Shown here: positions 47,401-56,664 of the stretch, in pieces
Position numbering within the stretch: the first letter of the stretch is position 1
Layout of the letters: each line of letters begins with the position of its first letter
DNA from: Typha latifolia
Lineage: Eukaryota; Streptophyta; Magnoliopsida; Poales; Typhaceae
DNA: 64,000 bases
Reading direction: 5' to 3'
Assembly (NCBI GenBank): GCA_019914945.1
Contig: CM034110.1
Location: 4,221,001-4,285,000 of the forward strand
Position numbers and translations under genes: made by a program
The notes under the pieces: generated by a model
The model's database searches: none
What the model was told of the DNA's origin: nothing
Seen by the model: only the letters and a program-made list of their open reading frames with translations

Positions 47401-49058
47401 TCTAGTCCATATATATTTGAATATTTCTACATTACTTTTGAAGCAATTGAAGCTGAAAAGGAAGGCTACGTTCCTCGGTAAACTTTATATCATATGCTTA
47501 TCGCGAATCACACACTTTACATAACTTTCTTCTATAGAAAGTTGTGTTCTACTTGGGGAATCAATTCCAATCAGCCACAAGTATGGCTCGTGCCGTTGTT
47601 TTCACTAGCTAGCAGCTTCATATGTTAGAAACTAGGTTGAAATGCTAGTGCTAGTCTTGATCTGAATAGTATCTACGTTGTGTGGTATTATGAAACACAA
47701 ACAAATGCACTTGATATTGAAATCTTTGCCTCTTATCTGATGATGATTGGTGGTACAAGTCTTCGTCAGAATCATCTGGGTGGATGATCAGAACTGGGGT
47801 TTTAAAGTCAGTTGTTTAATATGATAAAAGAAAGTAACCATTTATCCGGCCAACGCTAATTTACACCGTTTTTGCCAAACAGAAAGAATAACAAATCTCT
47901 ATACTATGGAAAATGCCACGATCTATGTTTCTGACTGAGTTTTCAAGTCATTTTTACTCATGCAAAGTTTTTCTCAGTTGAACCACCACTAAAAAGTGAT
48001 TCAAATATCCGATTAGTTAGGTGGAAAGGTGATAAACTTTGTCTCGAATAAAGTGTGTATCTGATAATTGCCAAAGTTGACATTGATCTTTTTATTTAAG
48101 ACATATAATAAATCTTGATAGGAAGCCTCTGGGGGTGCTTCTTTGCTCTAGTCAATATGGCATCATATTCTTATGCACATAGTATCATAGATTAGGTAAG
48201 CTTTCTTGTGCTAATTGTACTGCTTAGGAAGTTTCTCTATAAATACAAAACTGAACTGGGAAGGCAAATCACACGAAGCTTTCTTTTTTTTCTTCCAGAT
48301 CGGTATCTCAGCGCAGTATTATGGAAGTAACAAAAGAACCCAGAATAAATTGATTTGATGATGGCTGGGCTTGTCATATATTAAGCATGAAGAGATCAAC
48401 CATCATACTTCACTCATACTAACAGATTAGTTAGGAACTATAGCTTTTCAATATGATGCATCCAATGGTCAACATGGGATCAGGGTTTCACGTACATTAG
48501 CAATTATTCAATTATTATCCCAATTTATATCATGTAAAATTTCCATTATTTTACTGCTATATTTAATCCATTCAAAAGTAAAACATTAAAGTTAAACATT
48601 TGCCAGCTTGCTGTCCGTTTTCTCCCTTTTCTTTTCGGGGAGAAATCCATTAGATGTGAAGGTCACAAGCAAAATCCCAAGCATGCTAATAGAAACTTTC
48701 AATTAAATTGAGCACAGTACAAATGTTTAGCTCTAGATTCAGTGATGTCTTGATCTATTGATCTTAGAAACACCGTTTTCAAACTAATGTGACTTCTAAT
48801 TATCTTATTTAGTCTTTGGATATAAAAGTTATTTGATCAACTTCTTCAATTTCTTCTTTGAAGCTACCTCTTTTTCACCTCTGGAGGTGTTCCCATCCAT
48901 CATAAATCTGTCCCCGTGATCTTTAACACGATATTATCCTTCTGTTCGTATTTTCTCTAATCTTCTTTCTCTTTATGCTTCCTCTGATCGCTTAGTTTGA
49001 TCTCATTTATTATGCCTGCTCCTTATCCTCTACTCAGGACCAATAGGGTATTTAAAGA
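44420..49058. other. AT-rich, mostly unexplained DNA
   Basis: This is the longest stretch without a recognisable element. Small frames near 45325-45507 and 47020-47130 have no identifiable domain. One diverged tandem duplication is at 46268-46851. The sequence is less repetitive than the rest of the window and may be low-copy intergenic DNA. Confidence 0.4.
46268..46851. repeat. Diverged ~315-bp tandem duplication
   Basis: Two direct copies start at about 46268 and 46582. Shared blocks include AATGC(A/G)TACTT, GGAGAGA.AATATAA.TGGGAAAATT, AGAATGAGATAT, GGGTA.TAGGAGA and GTAAAATTATAATT. Identity is moderate. No coding content. Confidence 0.75.
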
Positions 49059-50248
49059 CACTACAAGAAATTTAGGTTATACTGGCAATCACAAAATACC
49101 ACTAAAAGTGATCAAAATGCTACCACTATAGATCAATACCAGTATTTTATAAAATGCCACTTAAAGTCATGTCAGTATTGGACAACACTAGCATTTTTGT
49201 CATATTCAGTAGCATATAATATATGCCAACAAAGGTTGTAAACAATGGCATTTACATGACTTTTAGCGGCATTTCTGACTGCCTGTGAAAGGTTTTTCCG
49301 ACAATTATTAAAAATGTCAATAAATGCCTTAATATTTAGTGGCATTTTAATAATTGCAAGTAAAATGTATAGCGGCATTTATAAATGTTAGTGTAGATAT
49401 AATTCATGGCATTTGATGAAAGTAAATAACCAATAATTAGTGACATTTTCTTAAATGCCAGTAAATCTTTAATGGCAATTATAGAAATGTCACTGTAGCT
49501 CATGTTTGGCCTTGCATGTTTTAATAGCATTTGCAAAAATATCGGTAAAATTAATTAATTTAATTTAATTAATTATTTAATTTATTTTGGCATTATCTTT
49601 GTGTTAAATTTAAATATCTTGTGAAATAGTACAATCAAACATAGTATTATTTTCTAAAAATAAAAATAAAAAATATATATAATAAAAATAACCCTATAAA
49701 CAGCAAGTTCATAAATAATATGTATATTGACTTTCCAAAGGGAAATACAAATGTTTACGAAGTATACACACATCAACAACCATCTGAAAAAAATAACATT
49801 ATTTCATAGCTAAAATCATTCATTTAGAAAATCTGGGATTTATTAAAGATAAAACACATCCAAAATTTGTCTGCGATAAATAGTGCAGTTCCCATCAAAG
49901 AAGACACTGTATGCAAATTGTATGCCATCCTGAGCTCTGGTTTGGTCACGCTTTTTTCGCTAAGGCTACATGAAGAAACTAGCAAGAAAAGCTGGACAAT
50001 TAACAATTAACCTGGAAAAATAAATATATAGAAGAAAACCCAAAGGTACATACAGATTTTGTACTTCAAACAAGTAAAATTTGGCAGGAAAATTGGTATT
50101 TGAGGAGGACAGACACAATAATATCAATACACAAATTCATTTTATAGAACAAAACATGATGAAGGAAAAGTGAGTTTTTCATTTATTATACAAAACATTT
50201 GGAGAAAAAAATTATGAAAGAATTAGTTTTTCATCTACTGACACAAAA
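49059..50248 (+). mobile_element. CACTA (En/Spm) element end, truncated
   Basis: CACTACAAGAAAT at 49059 is the terminal repeat typical of plant CACTA transposons. It is followed over 500 bp by many scattered copies of (A/T)GGCATTT and AATGCCA(C/G)T, the usual subterminal transposase-binding repeats. No opposite terminus (TTTCTTGTAGTG) and no transposase frame were found. The right side stops at, or before, the LTR terminus at 50249. The 3-bp duplication cannot be tested. Confidence 0.7.
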
Positions 50249-51000
50249 TGTAACGCTCTCACCAGTTACGGCACGTGCAAGCCCACGCATCCACACGGCA
50301 CGTGCGGCGTACACGATAGGACGGGCGGGGCCCGTCAGACAAGATAAATTCCGCGCACACATAATTCATCACAAAATAAAACATGACATCATCAAATTAA
50401 ACATGTTAACATATCCATATCTAAATTTATAACGACCATACTAGACAGCTACATAAGCTAGCAGGTTATAATCTAGTAGGGCCCACATAGGCACAATAAA
50501 CCATCAAGATATAATTTATAACCACTCACACACGAGTATAATATAATCCGACCTGTATTATATAAATATTCATTTAATACAATGAAGTACAAATATCCAA
50601 TAATGCTACAAATTAATTTCAATATAAATTATCATCTATATTGTCTTGCATCTATAGCTCACATTATTATTACTCTAAATATCTCAAATTGCTATCACAT
50701 ACCACATATCTGAGGGGGTTAAAAAAGAAATAAAGATAGTCATGAGCAAAAAGCTTAGTGAATAGATATTATCCCAAATCAGTGATGCCAAACAGAGAGT
50801 AAATCATATACTAGATAATATGAATCACCAAGAAGCATCATGTTATGAATAAGTATATGAAGGTAGCATCAACAATATATAAATGCATGATAGATATCAT
50901 GCCGTAACAAATTAAGTCTACAATTCTCAATAATATATAAATAAACCTTCGTGTCATACTATCATTGTATCACTCTCAAATATAATCACTTGGATAAGAT
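50249..51000 (-). repeat. Gypsy-A LTR fragment, 3' part, minus
   Basis: TGTAACGCTCTCACC followed by GGCACGTGCAAGCCCACGCA matches the left end of the solo LTR at 13212, and the following 700 bp match it in order (AAACATGACATCATCAAAT, GGGCCCACATAGGC, TCATGAGCAAAA.GCT). The match fades near 51000, so the 5' two thirds of the LTR is missing. Confidence 0.8.
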
Positions 51001-51049
51001 TGATGACCTCCTAATTTGCGACTTTCGTATTCAAGGTTCTTCCAGCCAG

Positions 51050-51563
51050 ACACTATCTACCGCGAAATGAAGGACTAATCTGAGATAGATAAGAAAGTCT
51101 AATTTAGTTAAGTTTGATTATGACTCTTTTAATTTAATCTCTATAAATAGAGTCTTATGGCTTCTATGTAAGGTATCCATCCATCCTTCTATGATTGAAT
51201 GAATTGAATTGAATCAATTGGCTTTGTAGTAAGACTCTTCTCTCTTGACTCTTCCCTCTTGTACAGCCTCATTCTTTAACGTTGAGCCTTATCCATGACC
51301 ACGAATAATGCCGTCGCCACCCTTCCCTTACTTACTTTAAATCATTGCCATCCCCTCATTTTTGGTAAATTTTTAAATCATATCTCTTGATTTACTTATC
51401 CGATTGACTTGATTTTAATTGTGTTGGTTCTTTGCCTTCTAGAGGAACAATATCAGAGTTTCAAGTCTTTTGGACAGTTATATAGGTTGAAATTGATCTT
51501 CCAACTTCGTATTCATATCCTGTCCAAAAACTAATTCGAATCGGGCCAAGTTGGTTTGTAACA
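51050..51563 (+). repeat. LTR fragment ending TTTGTAACA, plus
   Basis: TTTAATCTCTATAAATAGAG with a TATA box, a pyrimidine-rich leader and the terminus GGCCAAGTTGGTTTGTAACA mirror, in opposite orientation, the LTR at 28285-29110 (whose reverse ends AGCCAGTTCGTAACA). It is diverged, and the left end is missing. Confidence 0.55.
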
Positions 51564-52589
51564 AAGACCACATTTATGCTAATCTTAGTACTCATAGGGT
51601 CAATTCAACAATAAGTAGGAGAGGAGGGGCATATCAAAGTAAGTGAATTAGTACTTGGAAATTCTCATCAATAGAGAAGGGAAGGCAATTGACTTCGGGA
51701 ATCTAGCAGTGGGAGAAGAAGAGGAGGACTGTGGAGAAGCCAAGGGGAAGCAAAGCATAGGTAGAGATCAATGATGGAGTAGCATCGACATCGAAGATAT
51801 TAGAGCTCAGTATTGTGGTTGCGGTGGGCAAAGGGGGAGGAGATTAATGGTTGGCGAAGGTGAAGAAGGCAACAAGCGATTGAGGGGAGAAGATAGAATG
51901 TTGGCTACTAGTGGATGATAGCAAAAAGAGGGGATGGTGATAGTGGGGAACAGCAAGGCAAGGGAGAAAGCGAAGAGGGAAATAGGAGTTGACTAAAGTA
52001 GGATTCGTGAAATGGTGGAATGGGATTAAGTTGTTTATATATAAGAAGATTAATAGATATTCAATACTTAGATCCGTATCCAAATAACTTATATAAAACC
52101 TTATCTGAATTTGGATAATAGACTTTTTTATGAACTTCTATCCATATCCGTATTCGAATCCGGAATAGGTAGCAAATTTGCACTCATATCGAATCTGATT
52201 CGGATTGGGTAGCGAGTCAGGTTGGAGTTAATCAAATTCATTTTCACCCTACCTCTAGCCCATAACATTTGCATCAACAAGTCAAAATTTTGACTTGATG
52301 TCTCCCTTTTCTCACTATTGCCACCATACTTTTCTTCAATCTGAAACTCACCATACTTTGCTTCAATCTGAAACTCATTCTAGCTTATCTCCCCAAAAGC
52401 TAGAAGTAGCACCCATGTTGATCCTTGCATATCATGTGTTTTATCCTCCATCTTCCAATCTTGCATGAAGTCGCATGATGCCTAAATTTGTGACATTTAG
52501 GCATCGTTCACATGTGAAATAAGGTTCAAATATGAATTACAATTTGTATTTGTTATTACTAAAATGAGTCATTTATTCTAAAAATAACT
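51564..52589. other. Spacer with TTCGGAT-rich patch
   Basis: 51600-52080 is purine-rich and holds only an unrecognised 79-codon minus frame. 52065-52255 is dense in (T/A)TCCGAAT/CGGAT words, a composition seen at ends of some plant DNA transposons. No termini or duplications could be fixed. Confidence 0.35.
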
Positions 52590-52591
52590 AT

Positions 52592-53358
52592 TCATATGTT
52601 CAATGATTTTGGCTCGGCAACATGATCATCTTCTAACGCCCATGGCTGCAATCCGTCAAAGAAGAAAAACATGTGATCATGCTCTGACATATTTGAGATA
52701 GACATCATTAAACGGGTAAATTCCTTGATATAGTTGACAAGAGTACCATTATGTTTCAATCTCTGAAAGACTTTCCAGGCCAAGAACTCAATGTTTTTGG
52801 GATAGAACTCGATATGGTAAAGGTTCTTCTCGATCTCTGCTAATTATCAATGCCACCACAACATGGTATCGTCAGTGGAGCACATGGATGCAGTTTGGAC
52901 CAAATCCTCTCCTTTATCCTCAAGTCACAATGCCTTCAGATACCATTCCATGCTCCAAAAGAAGTTCTCAACCTCTTTCGCATCACACATAGAACCGTCA
53001 TGGCTCTAAGATACTTTGCTTAGGTAGGTTCTTTGCAACATCACCTTCATGTGCGACAATCCACTCAAGAAGACCAACTCTCAACTTGAGACCATTGACC
53101 TTGTTGACTTTGGACTAAGGCTCTTCACAAATAGTTATCTCAGCAACTATCTTATTATTTGGTAGATAAAGCTCCTCCTTCAACTCTCAAAACTCAGATT
53201 TGAAAGCATTCATTGCATATTTTTCTCAAAGCCGATATTGAGATTCTCCAATAGCTCTATGGATACAAACTCTCTTAAAGGCTCCTTAATTTTGTCTCAC
53301 TTGGGTTGCTTTCTTCTCGGGCATGACATCAATGATGACACCTTTGGAAGAAGACATC
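52592..53358 (-). pseudogene. Retrotransposon gag fragment (Retrotrans_gag type)
   Basis: Starting at 53358 on the minus strand the frame reads MSSSKGVIIDVMPEKKATQV, then breaks. Later pieces give the order expected for one plant gag family: CDAKEVENFFWSMEWYLKA, TDDTMLWW, FYPKNIEFLAWKVFQRLKHNG, LVNYIKEFTRLMMSISNMSE and FFFFDGLQPWA. Stops occur throughout except at 52783-52592. A primer site lies 40 bp upstream. Zinc knuckle and pol are missing. Confidence 0.7.
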
Positions 53359-53397
53359 ACAATAGCACTTTGTTGATCACAACATCAAATCACAAAC

Positions 53398-53410
53398 GGC
53401 TCTAATACCA
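53398..53410 (-). promoter_or_regulatory. Primer binding site with adjoining LTR remnant
   Basis: Minus-strand TGGTATTAGAGCC differs from the initiator-Met site by one base. To its right, 53416-53790 is probably the rest of the element's 5' LTR. It contains nested inverted copies of CTAAATATCT...AGATATTTAG (53626-53733). Its outer end is unclear. Confidence 0.6.
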
Positions 53411-53799
53411 CTTATCATGAACTTAATTTTTTTGATCGGTTTGTTAATTTCCGCAGCACTCCACCTTCTCCGCAAGATAAGGTAAGCCTCAAGGTAAAAA
53501 TAGTGTAGAGACAAATAAGTTAGAGAAGGTAACCTTTCTTTGTAAAATTCTTCTTTTTATATTAATTCACTATCTTTAGATCCCCTTACAAGTAAATTTA
53601 TATAGAGTTCAAGGAAAAGTTAGCTACTAAGATTCTTAAATATCTTCTCTAGATATTTAGAAGGCATCTAGATAGACCAAACTCCTAAATATCTTTTCTA
53701 GATATCTTTTCTAGATATTTAGGGAGCTAAGACCAATGTGAGGCTTTGGCTTTCTCCAAATTCAACAAAATAAGCTACCACTTATCCGTTTAACAATAC

Positions 53800-54340
53800 A
53801 GCCGGCAGCAGATGAGTATTAATCTTGCCAATTTACTATAGTGTTCCTCAAGTCTAGGCTTATTATGATGTTGCCTAGGCTTTTGGATATCCTTAATACT
53901 TTGATTTCGACCAAAATTTTAATGAGGTATCATGGTTGGCTATCATGCATTTGCTTTTTGTAGATAATTTGCCTTTTCTACTGAAGGCAATGCCAAGGTG
54001 TCCTACAACATCAAAGAGCTAATTAATCTCTACAGCAAACTCTCGGGACTAGCTTTGAAAAGTCTCCTCAAAAGTCATCATTTATTTTGTGGCTTCTACC
54101 TTCCTCCCTGAAAATCTCTCTACTAAGCTCGATATCTTACTTCACGACATTTGGTGGGCTTGTAAGGATGATTAGTGTTAGGGTTAAGATTGATCTATTG
54201 CTCCTATTTCAATGCAGTTCGACATGTGCAAGTCCTTTCTAGTTAACAACACATTGGTTCTTAAGTTGGCATGGACTAATTAACAATCCCTCTAGTACCC
54301 TTCATGGGTTTGGTCCTCTCTTATCTGTATGAAAGATTTC
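53800..54340 (+). pseudogene. LINE RT fragment, plus strand
   Basis: Shifting frames give HLLFVDNLPFLLKA, equivalent to the LINE RT box HLLFADDLL..TKA with the catalytic D changed to N. Then come NIKELINLYSKLSGLAL and LFCGFYLPPE...STKLDILLHDIWWACK, the thumb region. The reading continues after the inserted LINE tail at 55635-55700. Both ends are indistinct, and nothing of ORF1 or endonuclease is adjacent. Confidence 0.65.
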
Positions 54341-55621
54341 TCTTTTTTTTTTTTTTTTTTTTGAAAAGAGAGAAATGAGGTCAGCTAGTATTGCCTCGCT
54401 TGTGTGAAGAGGTCAAAGTCAATAAAAAAAATTGCAAGTTAGGTGGTATGGACCTGCCTTACCCTATAATAGACATGATCAAAGGGCCGAGCTCGCCCGT
54501 GCCCGGCTCGACCCGACCCGGTTTGGACCGGGCTAAGCTCGGCCCGGACTCTATTTAGGCCCGGCCCGGCCCGAGTCTGAACTATCCATGGGCGGCACGG
54601 ACCAGCCCTTTGCCTTTCCAACCTGGCCCGAAAGCCCGCCCGTTTGGCCCGCAACTAGGCCCGCAACTAGGCCCGCCCGTTCTGCTACAGTAGCCCGCCC
54701 GTCTGCTATAGTAATTTACCATGCTACAGCAAAAAATTTTAAGTATTGTACCGTTTTGCATTATTTTAAGCACACCTTTAAAAAATTTTAATTTATTTTA
54801 ATTATTTTTTAAATGGAGGAATATAAATATTTTTTTTAAATAAGCTAATAGTTAAAAAAATTCTAAAAATAGCTAAAATATGGGTTGGGCCAAGTGATTA
54901 GTTGGTCGGGTCGGCCCGGCCCGACCGGCTAGCCAAATCTCTCATGGGCCGACGGGCGATAATGGGCTAGACTATTCTAGCCCGGCCCGAACCCGGCCCG
55001 GCCCAAGTGATTGGTGGGTCGGATCGTGATCAAATACTTAAGCCCGGTTGGGCCGAAAAGTCCGGCCCGAACCCGGCTCGGCCCACCCGATGATCATGTC
55101 TACCCTATAAGGACCTCTATGGTCGAGGTCATACCTTGGTACGCTGCCTAGTAGGTCACCATATTACCCTCTCTACCAATATGGGTGATTTTACAATCGA
55201 TCAAACTCATAAAAATAGACTTACAATCATTAACTATATTCATAACCTGCCACGGATAGTCACATTCTCCTCTCAAAATTCTCATAAGAGTGTGAGTCTG
55301 ACACCACCTCCACTTTGGAGCTAGGATCCACCATCCTCAGACCTATTATCATGGCCCATGCCTCTAAGAATAGGGGATGCAACACAGGGACTGGTTCCCA
55401 TTTCCCTTAACTTAAGCTTCCCATCAGCATCGTGAACAAGAGCTCTAGCACTTAGCTGACATGCATCCTTTTTTAAGGCTCCATTAGTATTTAATTTCAC
55501 CCACATACCCCTTTGCTGATTTAGACCAAGGTCGTTTTCTCGCACGTCCTAACATGTTGGCGTTGGTTCCTCCCTTGTTTGGCGCAATACTCTTCGACGA
55601 AGTGGATGGACGCCTAGCCAA
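54341..55621 (-). mobile_element. 5'-truncated LINE with poly-A tail, minus
   Basis: The flanking 13-bp duplication TATGAAAGATTTC is perfect (54328-54340 and 55622-55634). The plus-strand poly-T at 54343-54361 is the minus-strand poly-A tail. The insert minus its own hAT passenger is about 640 bp. On the minus strand it encodes the RNase H end of a LINE ORF2: GMWVKLNTNGALKK at about 55508, then frame-shifted EAWAMIIGLRM, VEVVSDS, NDCKSIFMSLIDCKITHIGREGN and a stop region. It is a classic short, dead-on-arrival LINE insertion, here inside an older plus-strand LINE. Confidence 0.92.
54470..55102. mobile_element. Non-autonomous hAT element (633 bp)
   Basis: It has perfect 12-bp terminal inverted repeats, TAGACATGATCA, and a perfect 8-bp target duplication, CCCTATAA (54462-54469 and 55103-55110). 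That duplication length and the subterminal GGCCCG/CGGGCC arrays at both ends are typical of hAT elements. The centre is AT-rich and there is no transposase frame. The open frames over it come from GC repeats. It is inserted into the 3' tail of the LINE at 54341-55621. Confidence 0.95.
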
Positions 55622-55700
55622 TATGAAAGATTTCCTAAGCTTGGTTCTCTTGCACGAGTTGCTGCAACAACATTGTGACGCATAGTTTAGCTTACCTTAC

Positions 55701-55890
55701 CTCTCGTGATCAATCTTGTGAAAAAGAAATTAAAGGTTAAATATATTTTATTATTCTGTAATTATGCTTAAAATTACTTTACAATCATTTATTTTAAAAG
55801 TCTCAAATTAGTCTTTATTATTTATGATTATAGTGAGATATTTATTTTTCAATCAAATTTAAATAAATGCTATCAAAATAACCAAAATTT
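55701..55890. other. AT-rich spacer
   Basis: Nothing recognised. It ends at the Copia-B LTR start, preceded by AATTT, whose duplicate would lie beyond the window. Confidence 0.4.
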
Positions 55891-56658
55891 TGTTGTGCAA
55901 ATCTACCAAGTGTGTGAAGGAAGCGGAAGCAAGACCTTCATCCCCAAATAGCTCAAATGGGAACAATGGAAGGAAACACAATGCAAGGCTTAGAAACCTC
56001 TAGAGAGATGTTAATGGTGATAGAAAAAGTCCTAAGCAAGTTCTAATCATGGATTAACACCCTAATGTAAGCAAACACCAACAATGACAATATTGGAGAC
56101 AATAGGGGGAGAGAGAGACAAGATTTACGTGGTTCGGCGATGTGCCTATATCCACGGGCGGAGCAATCTTCTTTACTATGCAAATCCCTCACTTACAAAG
56201 AGTTTAACAACTCTAATCACTCGCAATACAATGGTAGCTCAACCCTCATTAATGTTCTTCCAACCTACCAACCCTAAAAAACCCACTTTAGTATTTATAG
56301 TCAGGTTCAGATTTGGAGATTTTCAGTGTCGCGTTCGAACACACCCAATGTCAATACAGCAAAACTAAAGGGGCGTTCGAACACAGGAGGGTGTCGTTCG
56401 AACGCCTGCAGAAACAACTGCTCTTGGGTTGGTCCGCGTTCAAACGCGGTTGGGGTCATTCGAATGCTTGCAGAAAGTCTGCTCTTGAGTTGGCTCACGT
56501 TCGAACGCGGTTGGGGCCGTTTAAACACCTGCATCACAGACTGCTCTCTGTTTGGAACCCGCGTTCGAATGCCCCTAGGGCCCGTTCGAACGCGTGGCAC
56601 AGAAATGCTGATACATGTTGAATTTTTGCTGAAACTGAATTTGAGCCAATTTTTAACA
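55891..56658 (-). repeat. Copia-B 3' LTR with palindrome cluster
   Basis: TGTTGTGCAAATC...TTTTTAACA, 768 bp. TATAAATAC on the minus strand (reverse of about 56292-56300) is the likely TATA box. 56330-56605 is the palindrome cluster: CGCGTTCGAACAC, GGCGTTCGAACAC, TCGTTCGAACGCC, CACGTTCGAACGCG, CGCGTTCGAATGC and CCGTTCGAACGCG, interleaved with CTGCTCT(T/C) spacers. The cluster lies upstream of the TATA box in LTR orientation, that is, in U3. Confidence 0.88.
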
Positions 56659-56664
56659 ATTCTC

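Noticed and set aside
51844..52083. 79-codon minus frame
   Set aside because: Purine-rich opposite strand gives a Pro/Leu/Ser-rich product without any domain.
54439..54791. Arg/Pro/Ala-rich frames
   Set aside because: Arise from GGCCCG arrays at the hAT element ends.
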